From: JAPUDQ01 sp964532145
GTDB taxonomy: Bacteria; Patescibacteriota; Saccharimonadia; Saccharimonadales; Saccharimonadaceae
Length of the DNA stretch: 25,289 bases
NCBI GenBank assembly: GCA_964532145.1
Contig: CAZHGM010000012.1
Location: 1 to 25,289 of the forward strand
Direction of reading: 5' to 3'
The notes under the pieces are model-generated. The model searched no databases. It worked only from the letters and a program-made list of their open reading frames with translations, and was not told the origin of the DNA. The translations under genes and the position numbers were made by a program. The number at the start of each line of letters is the position of its first letter. Position 1 is the stretch's first letter. Positions 6,551 to 14,481 of the stretch are shown one piece after another.

Positions 6551-6583
6551 GTAAAAGAAACTCGGTTTACGAGTTTCTTTTAC
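6551..6583. terminator. Bidirectional terminator between convergent genes
   Basis: Perfect 14-bp stem GTAAAAGAAACTCG / CGAGTTTCTTTTAC with a 5-nt loop, A/T-rich at its base. It serves the plus-strand LysM gene and the minus-strand sigma-factor operon ending at 6636. Confidence 0.75.
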
Positions 6584-6635
6584 AGTTTATTATCCTATCG
6601 CCCGCTATGTCTATAGGCGCCAAGCACACTTAGGC

Positions 6636-7622
6636 CTAATTTGCGTTAGAAGCATCGAGGTTATATGTTCTTACACCGCTGTCAATCACTCCCATGTACT
6701 CATACATTGCAGGGAGGCTGGTAGTCTCTATACCCATAAATCGTTTCGTCTCTTGATCAAAGTAGATATTCTCCGTATAGTCTTTGCCCGCCTCAAAATG
6801 AAGTGCTACCACGACTTCTGGTCCCTTCCCAAACGATTGGTTAGTGCGTACCTCCCACTCATTTAGAGACTGAAGTTTTGCAAAGGCATCGCTATTCCTT
6901 ACAGGGCTACCTGAGAGTAGATCACTTCGATATAATGCCCCACCCCCTGAAGCAGGTTTTTCACCCGAACCATGCCAGCCGTAAGCGTTCGCTATAGCTG
7001 ATAGGTGTTTATCATATGCACGATAATTTTCATTATCCTGCCACTGAGGAACATCACATACCGGTCGTGTCTGCAGCAGTGCCGGATCAGCGGCTGTTTG
7101 ATCAAATGCATCATATTTACCATTAAGATATGACGATCGTCCGTTATCAGCGCTCACGTGACGCTCAATAACTTTCAACGTGTCAATGTTGCGGCGAATA
7201 TACACCGTAACGCCATCCTCGCGCCAATACGTCTCTTCGATCTCAGTGTGAACATCACATGTAGGTGTTTGACCAAGTGTTCTAAATCGTTTTTGGTAGT
7301 ACCACTGACCGTCTTTCAGTTTCGCCTGCTCCTCCGCGACCGTTTGCGCACTTGCAAATACCTGCTTGGCTGTCAGTGGCTCAATCGCTTTTTCGATCGC
7401 AGTTTTATGTGTATTATCCTGACTGACTGTCACAAACGTTGCTGCGACGACAAGCAGTAGCGCAAGTAGTGGTACTGCCAGCAACAAGCTCCAACGGTTT
7501 TTTTGTGATTGTCTTTTCATAGTAGCTTCTCCTCTGTGTGCCAACAATCTCGCTCGCAGTATGTCTTGATGAGCATCGGAGCGGCGCACAGACATGTTTG
7601 CTAGCTTATCGTCAATGTTCAT
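6636..7622 (-). CDS. Single-pass membrane protein, probable partner of the ECF sigma factor
   Basis: A 328-residue protein with a cytoplasmic N-terminus (about 1-43), one TM segment (about 44-67) and a large extracytoplasmic domain with three Cys residues. Its start overlaps the sigma-factor stop by 4 nt (ATGA), the usual layout for sigma and anti-sigma pairs, so I infer a membrane anti-sigma or sensor. No zinc-binding HxxxCxxC anti-sigma motif is present, and the outer domain is not one I recognise, so the function rests on context. Confidence 0.6.
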   Translation of the reverse strand: MNIDDKLANMSVRRSDAHQDILRARLLAHRGEATMKRQSQKNRWSLLLAVPLLALLLVVAATFVTVSQDNTHKTAIEKAIEPLTAKQVFASAQTVAEEQAKLKDGQWYYQKRFRTLGQTPTCDVHTEIEETYWREDGVTVYIRRNIDTLKVIERHVSADNGRSSYLNGKYDAFDQTAADPALLQTRPVCDVPQWQDNENYRAYDKHLSAIANAYGWHGSGEKPASGGGALYRSDLLSGSPVRNSDAFAKLQSLNEWEVRTNQSFGKGPEVVVALHFEAGKDYTENIYFDQETKRFMGIETTSLPAMYEYMGVIDSGVRTYNLDASNAN

Positions 7623-8167
7623 TGCTCGTACTCCTTTCGTAGCTTTTCAATTGCTCGGTTTAGCCTTGTTCGTGCCGCATTTTCGCCGATGTGTAGTGAT
7701 GCTGCAATTTCGCTATGGGCAAGCCCGGCAAAATAATACAACTCTACTACATCTCGTAGTTTGCGAGGCAATCGCTCAACTCGCATATGCAACGTTCGTG
7801 CGTCATCTTCTCTTTCAATATCTTCGCTTATCATGTTATCTTCAGCGATATCAATCTTGAGCCAGTCTTCAACGAGTTGGTATTTCTTCCCACGACGATA
7901 AAATTGATTGATTTCATTCATCGCAATACGAAACACCCATGCATAACACTGCGCGACACCCTGCCAGCGGAAATTTGGCTGCTGCACCATGATGATGTAA
8001 AAGCTGTTCGCCGTAATATCCTGTGCCGACTGAACATCAAACACACGTCGATAAATATAGGCATACACACGCTCATATAAAACATCATATAACTCACCAA
8101 ACCGTGACGGATCAGCAACGATAGCTTGTAGCTCATTTTCACCAATCTGCTGCAATTGTTGTGGCAT
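7619..8167 (-). CDS. ECF-type sigma-70 family RNA polymerase sigma factor
   Basis: An alternative sigma factor of 182 residues. Region 2 spans about residues 22-92 (SAQDITANSFYIIM and a WVFRIAMNEINQFYRR segment), then an acidic linker (105-125), then region 4 with a helix-turn-helix at about 130-180 (LPRKLRDVVELYYFAGLAHSEIAASL). No Shine-Dalgarno is obvious ahead of the ATG. A 16-bp palindrome lies 25 nt upstream and may be autoregulatory. It is coupled to the downstream membrane protein. Confidence 0.88.
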   Translation of the reverse strand: MPQQLQQIGENELQAIVADPSRFGELYDVLYERVYAYIYRRVFDVQSAQDITANSFYIIMVQQPNFRWQGVAQCYAWVFRIAMNEINQFYRRGKKYQLVEDWLKIDIAEDNMISEDIEREDDARTLHMRVERLPRKLRDVVELYYFAGLAHSEIAASLHIGENAARTRLNRAIEKLRKEYEQ

Positions 8168-8191
8168 AAATTATTGTTATTTCTTTCGTTT

Positions 8192-8207
8192 TGTAAAGCT
8201 CTTTACA
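8192..8207. promoter_or_regulatory. Palindrome upstream of the sigma-factor gene
   Basis: TGTAAAG-CT-CTTTACA, a perfect 7-bp inverted repeat about one helical turn or two from the sigma-factor start, between leuS and the sigma gene. On the minus strand it contains a TTTACA that could serve as a -35. Candidate operator only. Confidence 0.4.
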
Positions 8208-8245
8208 CCGCTATAATGCACTGACTTGGCAAAATGTTACATGTT

Positions 8246-11203
8246 TTAGATAACAATATTTACAATGCGGCCTGGTACGACAATGATCTTCTTTGGCACT
8301 TTACCGTCAAGGAATGTCTGTATACGTTCACTATCAAGTGCTGCTCGCTCAATATCTTGTTTTGTCGCATCCTGTTGCACCTGTATCTCCGCGCGGACTT
8401 TGCCATTAACTTGTACGGCCAGCGTCATACGATCAGACACTAGATATTGTTCATCCCATTCAGGCCAGCTGTCGTGCTGAATACTTGTGTCATGTCCAAG
8501 TTGTCGCCACAACTCGTCGGCAACATGCGGCGCAAACGGTGCCATCAATGCCGCGATGCTCTCTAGCGCAAATTGCCACGACTCGTGATCAGCAAAGCCA
8601 TTTGTTTTAAGCTGATACAGTTCATTAACGCATTTCATCATAGCTGCAATCGCTGTATTATACTTTTGCGCCTCTAGATCTTCCGTGACTTTCTTTATGG
8701 TCACATGTATAGTCCGTAGCAACTCCGTGTTTTTCTCTTGGCTCTTGGCCCTTGGCCCTTGGCCCTGCAAGAATTCAAGAAATTCTTGCACTAAATTCCA
8801 AACGCGTGAGATAAACCGATGCGTTGCCGGTACACCTTGCGGATCCCACCGCGAATCCAGCTCAAGCGGTGCCGCAAACATCAGATAGGTACGCAGCGCA
8901 TCCGCGCCATAACCGCTATTTATAATCTCAAGCGGGTCGACGCCGTTGCCTTTGCTCTTACTAAATGCGCTACCATCACTCGCTTTTACCTTGCCATTAA
9001 AGAGGAACTTTTTAAATGGCTCAGGGTCATCAAGCATCCCTAGTCGGTGGAAGAAATGTGCAATAAACCGCACATACAGCAAGTGCGCCGTCGCGTGGTC
9101 GCCGCCGTTATAAAAATCAACTGGCATCCATTTATTGGCAACGCTAGAATCAAATGGTTTATCAGAATTTTCCGGATCGAGATAACGCAATTCATACCAA
9201 CTACTACAGATATAGGTATCGAGCGTGTCGGTTTCACGCTGAGCCGGTCCACCACATGTTGGACATGATACATTCAACCACTCTGTCGCCCTGGCAAGTG
9301 CACTGCGGCCGTCGCCGCTTGGCGCAAAGTCTTCAAGCTCTGGCAACACCACCGGCAATTGCTCGTCCGGCACCAGCACGATGCCGTCTTTCGGACAATG
9401 AATAATCGGAATCGGCGCACCCCAGTACCGCTGGCGGCTCACGCTCCAGTCGCGGAGTTTATATGTCGTTTTTGCACGGCCAACACCCTCTCGTTCGAGG
9501 TGCTGAATAATCAGATCGCGCGCTTCAGCCGAACTCACGCCGCTAAACTGGTCAGAATTAATAAGAACACCATCACCGGAGAACATCGTTGGTACATATT
9601 TAGTCTTGCGTTCATATGCACTCGCCGCCAGCTCAGCTTCATTGATCGCATGCAGCCAATGTTCAACGCCACCTTTGGTAGCCTCAATGCCCTTACGTAG
9701 CGCATCGAGTGGCTGCCAGACAACATCAAAATCTTCATGTAACTCATTTTTCTTATCGCGAGTATCATTCTCGGATAAAATCGCCAAATAATTGTAACCA
9801 GTTGCGCGGCGATTACTTTTTTTGTTGTCATTGTAATAATAGGAAAAATGCTGCGGACCGAGCTGAATGAATTTGACTGCTTTATCGTAGCCAGCTTCTT
9901 CAGAAAGCTCGCGAGCAGCCACTGATTCATAGGATTCATCTTTTTCACGGCCGCCGCTGACCAGCCATGCTTGATTCGTATTATTGTTATGTAACCCCAT
10001 AAAATGTTTCGTCTGCGGGTCGTAGCCTATGACCGTTACGTCGCTGACGTCTTTACAGTCTGGCAGTGGAGCCCCGAAGTCCTGAGCCACGACATCCATA
10101 ATTGGCAAATTAAATTTTCTAGCGAATTCATTATCTCGCTCGTCATGAGCAGGCACAGCCATGATTGCGCCCGTCCCATAGCCGCCGAGCACGTAGTCAG
10201 CAACCCAAATTGGGATTTTCGCCCCATTTACTGGGTTTATCGCATAGCTCCCCGTAAACACCCCTGTTTTTTCTTTGCCTTCGCTTTGACGTTCTACTTC
10301 GGATTTCTTGAGTGATTGACGAATGTAGTTCTTCACTACGTCAGTCTGATCCTCAGTGGTGAGTGCCTCGACCATATCATGCTCCGGTGCCAACACCAAA
10401 AACGTGGCTCCAAAGAGCGTATCAGGACGAGTCGTGAATACGGTGATTTTGGAATTCGGAGCTGGGAGTTCGGAATTCGAATTCGCAATCGCAAATTCAA
10501 TCTCCGCCCCAACTGAGCGACCGATCCAGTTTTTCTGAGCTGTTTTGACAACATCACTCCAGTCAAGCGCATCAGTTGCCTTGAGTAAGTCATCAGCATA
10601 GTCGGTAATTTTGAAAAACCATTGTTTGACTTCTTTTTTGGCAATTTCTGGGTCGTCCGCGCCGTCATGCCGCCAACATTTGCCATCAATCACTTGCTCA
10701 TTGGCAAGCACTGTCTGGCATTTGGTGCACCACCATTGTTGACGGGCATCCTGGTACGCCAGACCTTGGCGGTACATTTCAGCAAATATCCACTGTGTCC
10801 ATTTATAGTAGGCGGGTAAATGCGTGCTGATTTCTTTGCTCCAGTCATTACTCCAGCCCATCGCTTTATACTGCGTGTGATAGCTCGGAATGATCTTAGC
10901 CATGGAATCCTGCGGACTAACACCCGCCTTGATCGCATAGTTTTCGGCTGGCAGGCCAAACGCGTCCCAGCCAACTGGATGGTAACTCTCATAGCCCTGT
11001 TGCCGTTTGTACCGCGCCATCACGTCGCTAATCGTATAGTTCATGGCATGACCGATATGAATCCCGGCTCCGCTCGGGTAGTTAAACATGCTCATACCGA
11101 TGTATTTTGGTTTATCCGACTGCAAATCTGCTTTGTAAACCTCTGTCTCATCCCAGATTTTTTGCCATTTTGGTTCAAGCGTTGATGGATCGTAGCGTTT
11201 CAT
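8246..11203 (-). CDS. leuS: Leucyl-tRNA synthetase with an inserted Nudix domain
   Basis: Charges tRNA-Leu. Class I signature HIGH is present (GIHIGHAMN) and the second is FSKSKGN, a variant of KMSKS with the first two residues changed. A Cys-pair zinc region (CTKC) follows the catalytic core's first part. The CP1 editing domain shows TTRPDTLFGATF and GTGAIMAVPAHDERD. After IMDVVAQ a block of about 155 residues (DNA about 9593-10060) interrupts the editing domain and contains a perfect Nudix box G-x5-E-x7-REL-x-EEAGY (DNA 9887-9955); the normal LeuRS sequence resumes at FSGDGVLINS. Two 7-bp repeat tracts also add residues (10451-10478 and 8735-8765). The start is taken at 11203 (MKRYDP) because the upstream ATG at 11212 overlaps a TATAAT box; no Shine-Dalgarno is present. 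Confidence 0.95.
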   Translation of the reverse strand: MKRYDPSTLEPKWQKIWDETEVYKADLQSDKPKYIGMSMFNYPSGAGIHIGHAMNYTISDVMARYKRQQGYESYHPVGWDAFGLPAENYAIKAGVSPQDSMAKIIPSYHTQYKAMGWSNDWSKEISTHLPAYYKWTQWIFAEMYRQGLAYQDARQQWWCTKCQTVLANEQVIDGKCWRHDGADDPEIAKKEVKQWFFKITDYADDLLKATDALDWSDVVKTAQKNWIGRSVGAEIEFAIANSNSELPAPNSKITVFTTRPDTLFGATFLVLAPEHDMVEALTTEDQTDVVKNYIRQSLKKSEVERQSEGKEKTGVFTGSYAINPVNGAKIPIWVADYVLGGYGTGAIMAVPAHDERDNEFARKFNLPIMDVVAQDFGAPLPDCKDVSDVTVIGYDPQTKHFMGLHNNNTNQAWLVSGGREKDESYESVAARELSEEAGYDKAVKFIQLGPQHFSYYYNDNKKSNRRATGYNYLAILSENDTRDKKNELHEDFDVVWQPLDALRKGIEATKGGVEHWLHAINEAELAASAYERKTKYVPTMFSGDGVLINSDQFSGVSSAEARDLIIQHLEREGVGRAKTTYKLRDWSVSRQRYWGAPIPIIHCPKDGIVLVPDEQLPVVLPELEDFAPSGDGRSALARATEWLNVSCPTCGGPAQRETDTLDTYICSSWYELRYLDPENSDKPFDSSVANKWMPVDFYNGGDHATAHLLYVRFIAHFFHRLGMLDDPEPFKKFLFNGKVKASDGSAFSKSKGNGVDPLEIINSGYGADALRTYLMFAAPLELDSRWDPQGVPATHRFISRVWNLVQEFLEFLQGQGPRAKSQEKNTELLRTIHVTIKKVTEDLEAQKYNTAIAAMMKCVNELYQLKTNGFADHESWQFALESIAALMAPFAPHVADELWRQLGHDTSIQHDSWPEWDEQYLVSDRMTLAVQVNGKVRAEIQVQQDATKQDIERAALDSERIQTFLDGKVPKKIIVVPGRIVNIVI
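8735..8765. repeat. 7-bp tandem repeat in leuS (CYCTTGG x4)
   Basis: Four heptamers in plus-strand orientation, CTCTTGG, CTCTTGG, CCCTTGG, CCCTTGG, then CCC. On the coding strand they encode part of a Gly/Pro/Arg/Ser linker. A perfect 10-bp inverted repeat (TGCAAGAATT / AATTCTTGCA) follows at 8766-8790. Confidence 0.85.
8766..8790. repeat. Inverted repeat inside leuS
   Basis: TGCAAGAATT (8766-8775), 5-nt loop, AATTCTTGCA (8781-8790), directly abutting the heptamer tract; it encodes part of EFLEFLQ. Confidence 0.7.
10451..10485. repeat. 7-bp tandem repeat in leuS (GGAATTC-like x4)
   Basis: Units GGAATTC, GGAGCTG, GGAGTTC, GGAATTC (10451-10478), then a shifted GAATTCG. The unit is more degenerate than the other two tracts. 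It encodes a Ser/Asn/Pro-rich loop just before the TVFTTRPDT block of the editing domain. Confidence 0.7.
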
Positions 11204-11210
11204 ATCTGAC

Positions 11211-11216
11211 ATTATA
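11211..11216 (-). promoter_or_regulatory. -10 box placed for a leaderless leuS mRNA
   Basis: TATAAT on the minus strand, 7 nt before the ATG at 11203. It includes two bases of the alternative ATG at 11212, which therefore cannot be on the transcript. No clear -35 is seen. Confidence 0.5.
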
Positions 11217-11222
11217 ACAGAT

Positions 11223-11253
11223 GAAAAGAGGAGCCATAGTTGCCCCTCTTTTC
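11223..11253 (-). terminator. Terminator between the surface-protein gene and leuS
   Basis: GAAAAGAGG / CCTCTTTTC, 9-bp stem with a 13-nt loop, 16 bp past the stop of the upstream gene. It lies immediately before the leuS -10 box. Confidence 0.65.
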
Positions 11254-11268
11254 AAGAATCTATTTGGC

Positions 11269-12501
11269 TTATAAACCGCGGATCACTGACGTGCCGAGTA
11301 CTGTTGTTTCATCACCGGCTGAAGAGGTCTGGAATTGTTGCTGAACTGATTCAATTTCTTTTTGTAGGTCCTTGAACTGAGTATCAGCTTTCGGAGTTTC
11401 AACCGCCTGAGTGTCGCTAAACGTCAAGACGCCCTCGATCATGACTTTGGTTCCGTCTTGGTCCTGGGTGACCGCAAATTTCGTCGGCAGATGCGTCCAT
11501 TTGTCTACCCATAGCTCGATTTTTGGATCAGCTGTTGTCGTAACAGCGCTGTCGCTTGTCGAAAAGGCTTCGTCCGCCTGTGTTTGATCGGTATAGCAGG
11601 ATTTGAAGTCCTTGAACCATTGCGTTTCTTTGATCGCCTTTTGGTAAGACTCGGATTTGGATTTGTCAACCGCAAGCACGTAATGGTGGCTGTCATGGCC
11701 ATTTATGGTTTCGCTCGCTAGCGTCTCTTTGATAGACATGAACTTGTTCTTGCTATAGAGATCTGAGAACTCCTTCTGGTATGACGGCTTTTCGAAAATA
11801 CCCCCGACCTTGTCCATGGCACAAGTCGTATCTACACCGCTATCTTTGGCTTGCTCCTTTAGCTCTGCCGCTGTGACTTCTACCCACTTGCCATCGATTT
11901 TGTCGATCAAACTACCGTAATACTGCTCAAATGTACTGGCGTTCTCGCCAGCAAATGAGGTCATGGTTTTGCGCACATCATTTAGTTTAAAGTAAACATT
12001 GTTGCTCGTGTCAGTAGCGAGGCCACCGGTCATATTGAATTTCATCATGCCTGCGTCAGCATTTACTTCAAGAGCGGTATTGGTTGCTTTCCCGTTAAAT
12101 TTTGAGTCGTAACTAACTTTTACTGCCGTTCCGCTCGACGGGGTTAGCGTCATCGACCCTTTTAGGGTGCCACCCTTGATACTTGTTTGGGCACCAGTCA
12201 CATCATCAAATGCTTTTTGCGGGCTACTCCACCACAACGCACCAGCTGTAGCACTTGCTGCCAGTGCTGCGACCACCGCTGCCGCAATGATCAATGGTTT
12301 TTTCGTTTTTTTAGGAGGCTTAATGGGATCGGTCGGCGCAGGAGCCACCGTCGCGTTATTTAGATCAGCCATCGGGTCAACTGATTGCGGCTCAGAGGCA
12401 TTTGGGACTGTGCCGTACGACGAAACCGGCGTAGAAGCCGGCGGATCATCATTCGGTACATTTGGCGTGTTTTGTGGCTGGCGAGGATTGTCTGGTGACA
12501 T
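11269..12501 (-). CDS. Membrane-anchored extracytoplasmic protein, function unknown
   Basis: A 410-residue protein. Residues 1-68 are a Pro/Asn/Asp-rich, probably disordered cytoplasmic region ending in a Lys cluster (KKTKKP). Residues 69-91 are a single TM segment and the remainder is extracytoplasmic. The outer domain has repeated beta-strand character (LKGSMTLTPSSG, VMIEGVLTFSD), a pattern loosely like LolA/LppX-type lipoprotein folds, but no lipobox is present and I cannot assign a family. The ATG has a strong AAGGAGT. It follows murF by 48 bp and may be cotranscribed, suggesting a cell-envelope role. Confidence 0.75.
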   Translation of the reverse strand: MSPDNPRQPQNTPNVPNDDPPASTPVSSYGTVPNASEPQSVDPMADLNNATVAPAPTDPIKPPKKTKKPLIIAAAVVAALAASATAGALWWSSPQKAFDDVTGAQTSIKGGTLKGSMTLTPSSGTAVKVSYDSKFNGKATNTALEVNADAGMMKFNMTGGLATDTSNNVYFKLNDVRKTMTSFAGENASTFEQYYGSLIDKIDGKWVEVTAAELKEQAKDSGVDTTCAMDKVGGIFEKPSYQKEFSDLYSKNKFMSIKETLASETINGHDSHHYVLAVDKSKSESYQKAIKETQWFKDFKSCYTDQTQADEAFSTSDSAVTTTADPKIELWVDKWTHLPTKFAVTQDQDGTKVMIEGVLTFSDTQAVETPKADTQFKDLQKEIESVQQQFQTSSAGDETTVLGTSVIRGL

Positions 12502-12549
12502 ACGACTCCTTATGGTTTTGTAAAAGCTATAGTGCTAATGTATCACCTC

Positions 12550-13848
12550 TTAGACTTCTTCGCTAGTACCATTCATATGGTCGAATGTCGCTTGTTTTCT
12601 AGCCATCCATGCAGGACTTTGACGCACCAAAAGGGATTCATCCGAGGAGTCATGCAGCAATACTTTGGTTGATTCTTCGGTAAACACGCCGTTCTGAGAG
12701 CCTTTAATCAGCACAACTGCACCTTGTTTCACGATTGAATGAACAAATCCTCCAGCCTGGTACGGATTCGAAAATGAGCGTACCTGACAGCCTTTTTGTT
12801 TAGCGGCAGGTGCCAAATACTGCCCTGCATCAGTTCCAACTGTCACCACCCAGTCAAGATAGCGAGGATCGCACGCACGCCCTACGGTTTCGTGAGCTTT
12901 TTTGCTCAAAGTACCGAACTCATTCATTGATCCAAGTATTGCAATCCGCTGCTGAGATTCAATCTCGTAGAGTGACGTAAGTGCCGCCAATACGGCAAGT
13001 GGCGATGAATTATAGCTATCATCGATTAGGGTGGAGCCTTGTACGCCCCGTAGAACATTCATGCGGCCAGGTACCGCGCGAATTCGAGCCAGACCAATCG
13101 TGATTTCCTGCAAACTCAACCCCATTTTTGCCCCAACCGCGCCGGCCGCGGCAGCTGCTTTAATGCTGTGTTCGCCGACAAGCTGCAAATTTACGGATGC
13201 GGGATCCCATTCTGGCGCATAAAATGTCCCCATCACCCCACCCTGCAATACGTTTGCCATGTCTGCGGCAATACGGTACTCCGCTTTGTCACTCGAGCCA
13301 TAGGTGCTAATTGCCTTTGTCTCGGCAAAAGGAGCAAATTTTGCATCAATATCATCACGGTTTACAATCGTAAGCGCGGCATACTTCGCGATATAAAGTT
13401 CTTCTCGTGCCACCGCTTCAAGCGTTTTGAAAATCTCCATATGCTCATGGCTGACAGCAGTCACAACCGCAATATCTGGCCGGAGATAACGACAAAACTT
13501 CTTTATATCGCCCGGCTGGTCTGTACCAAGTTCTTGTACGACAACATCAGTATCGGTCGGCTGTTTAATGCGGAGTCGCGCAGCTTTAAACACTGTTCGC
13601 CATGCGCTAATCGAGTGCACATCATCCGGATACTCTATACCCAAGATAGAGACTGGTGTTGCAATGGGCGTGTTATGGTTTCCCTCATGGGTTCTTACGC
13701 GAAGTTTTTCGCCAAGCACCGTGGCGATTGCCAGTTTGGTACTGGTCTTGCCGACACTGCCAACGACGACAACGAGTTTTACCTTGTGTTTTTTGAGATA
13801 TCGCCTGGCATAATGCTCAAGACGTTTCTGTACGAAATATTTAAACAT
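12550..13848 (-). CDS. murF: MurF-type Mur ligase with short N-terminus
   Basis: ATP-dependent ligase expected to add D-Ala-D-Ala to the UDP-MurNAc-tripeptide. P-loop GSVGKTST is at residues 30-37, followed by HEGNHNTPIATPVSIL, which matches the MurF form of the next motif. Further Mur features are VSHEH, NRDD, a GEHS block of the ligase core and DDSYNSSP of the C-terminal domain. Classical MurF has about 100 residues ahead of the P-loop that form the UDP-binding domain; here only 29 basic/aromatic residues precede it. The substrate is therefore less certain than the fold. The ATG is 7 nt downstream of TATACT and lacks a Shine-Dalgarno. Confidence 0.8.
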   Translation of the reverse strand: MFKYFVQKRLEHYARRYLKKHKVKLVVVVGSVGKTSTKLAIATVLGEKLRVRTHEGNHNTPIATPVSILGIEYPDDVHSISAWRTVFKAARLRIKQPTDTDVVVQELGTDQPGDIKKFCRYLRPDIAVVTAVSHEHMEIFKTLEAVAREELYIAKYAALTIVNRDDIDAKFAPFAETKAISTYGSSDKAEYRIAADMANVLQGGVMGTFYAPEWDPASVNLQLVGEHSIKAAAAAGAVGAKMGLSLQEITIGLARIRAVPGRMNVLRGVQGSTLIDDSYNSSPLAVLAALTSLYEIESQQRIAILGSMNEFGTLSKKAHETVGRACDPRYLDWVVTVGTDAGQYLAPAAKQKGCQVRSFSNPYQAGGFVHSIVKQGAVVLIKGSQNGVFTEESTKVLLHDSSDESLLVRQSPAWMARKQATFDHMNGTSEEV

Positions 13849-13855
13849 AACTATT

Positions 13856-13861
13856 AGTATA
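13856..13861 (-). promoter_or_regulatory. -10 box placed for a leaderless murF mRNA
   Basis: TATACT on the minus strand, then 7 nt, then ATG. The -35 region is poor. Confidence 0.45.
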
Positions 13862-13898
13862 CGCGAAAAGTGGAAACTGGTGGAGTGTAGCCGATAAA

Positions 13899-13918
13899 GG
13901 AAAGGGCTCGCCCTTTCC
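13899..13918 (-). terminator. Hairpin downstream of tRNA-Ala
   Basis: GGAAAGGG-CTCG-CCCTTTCC, a perfect 8-bp stem with a tetraloop; on the minus strand TTTAT follows. It lies about 80 bp past the tRNA 3' end and before murF, so it probably ends the tRNA transcript. A second small hairpin (TCGAA / TTCGA) lies near 13930-13944. Nothing coding is visible from 13862 to 14000. Confidence 0.45.
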
Positions 13919-14000
13919 AGAAAGTACGCTCGAAATAAATTCGATCATACATTCCCTATCCCCTAAAGGCGGGGCTACTGCTTGCGTACAATAATTTCAA

Positions 14001-14077
14001 TGGTGGAGCATATCGGATTCGAACCGATCACCTCTTCCATGCCATGGAAGCGCTCTAGCCAAATGAGCTAATGCCCC
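14001..14077 (-). tRNA. tRNA-Ala(GGC)
   Basis: Complete cloverleaf on the minus strand: acceptor GGGGCAT / ATGCTCC (one G-T pair), D-arm AGCTCATTTGGCTAGAGC, anticodon arm CTTCC / ATGGCAT / GGAAG with anticodon GGC, T-arm ATCGG TTCGAAT CCGAT, discriminator A and an encoded CCA. Confidence 0.93.
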
Positions 14078-14146
14078 GTGATTTTTGATGAACGATGTTA
14101 CCGATTATATCAAAAACACCTCTATGGGAGAAGTGTGTTTGACGTG

Positions 14147-14225
14147 AGCTGGTGCGCGCCCACCCGGGTTTGTGTTCGGGATGTATATGTTTGTTTTCGG
14201 ACGCGCAAACCCGTGCGCATCAGCT
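14147..14225. other. Large imperfect hairpin element
   Basis: AGCTGGTGCGC (14147-14157) pairs with GCGCATCAGCT (14215-14225) with one G-U, and CGGGTTTG (14165-14172) pairs with CAAACCCG (14206-14213). It lies in the gene-free stretch 14078-14481, between tRNA-Ala and the RRM promoter. No open frame or clear promoter is associated; it could be a structured RNA or a relic. The rest of 14226-14328 shows only short TTATGC repeats. Confidence 0.45.
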
Positions 14226-14328
14226 AACGATAAAATTATATCATGCTTATGCTTATGCGCAAATTCAGGCACTTCCATCAAGACACCATCCGGTCGCCAC
14301 CCCCAACACGTGCCTGCTATATATATTT

Positions 14329-14364
14329 ATACGCATATTTTAGCATGTGCTAAAATATGCGTAT
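14329..14364. promoter_or_regulatory. 36-bp palindrome covering the RRM-gene promoter
   Basis: A perfect 17-bp inverted repeat (14329-14345 and 14348-14364) around a TG centre, core TTTTAGCATGTGCTAAAA. The right arm runs into the -10 box TATAAT at 14362-14367; the best -35 position falls within the left arm with a weak match. The expected transcription start is just beyond, giving an untranslated leader of about 105-110 nt. The position suggests an operator. A terminator role for something upstream is the alternative. Confidence 0.55.
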
Positions 14365-14481
14365 AATATCGGTTATGGTAGCTATTTTTATTGATTTATG
14401 CTTAAATTTAGGTAGTTTCAGAAGTAGCGTATAGGTTCTCCGATTACGATAGGTCGACTGAAGCAGCAACGTAAGAGGAAA

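Noticed and set aside
13168..13857. 229-residue plus-strand frame opposite murF
   Set aside because: Fully antisense to a clear Mur ligase; no ribosome site and Cys/His-rich random-looking composition.
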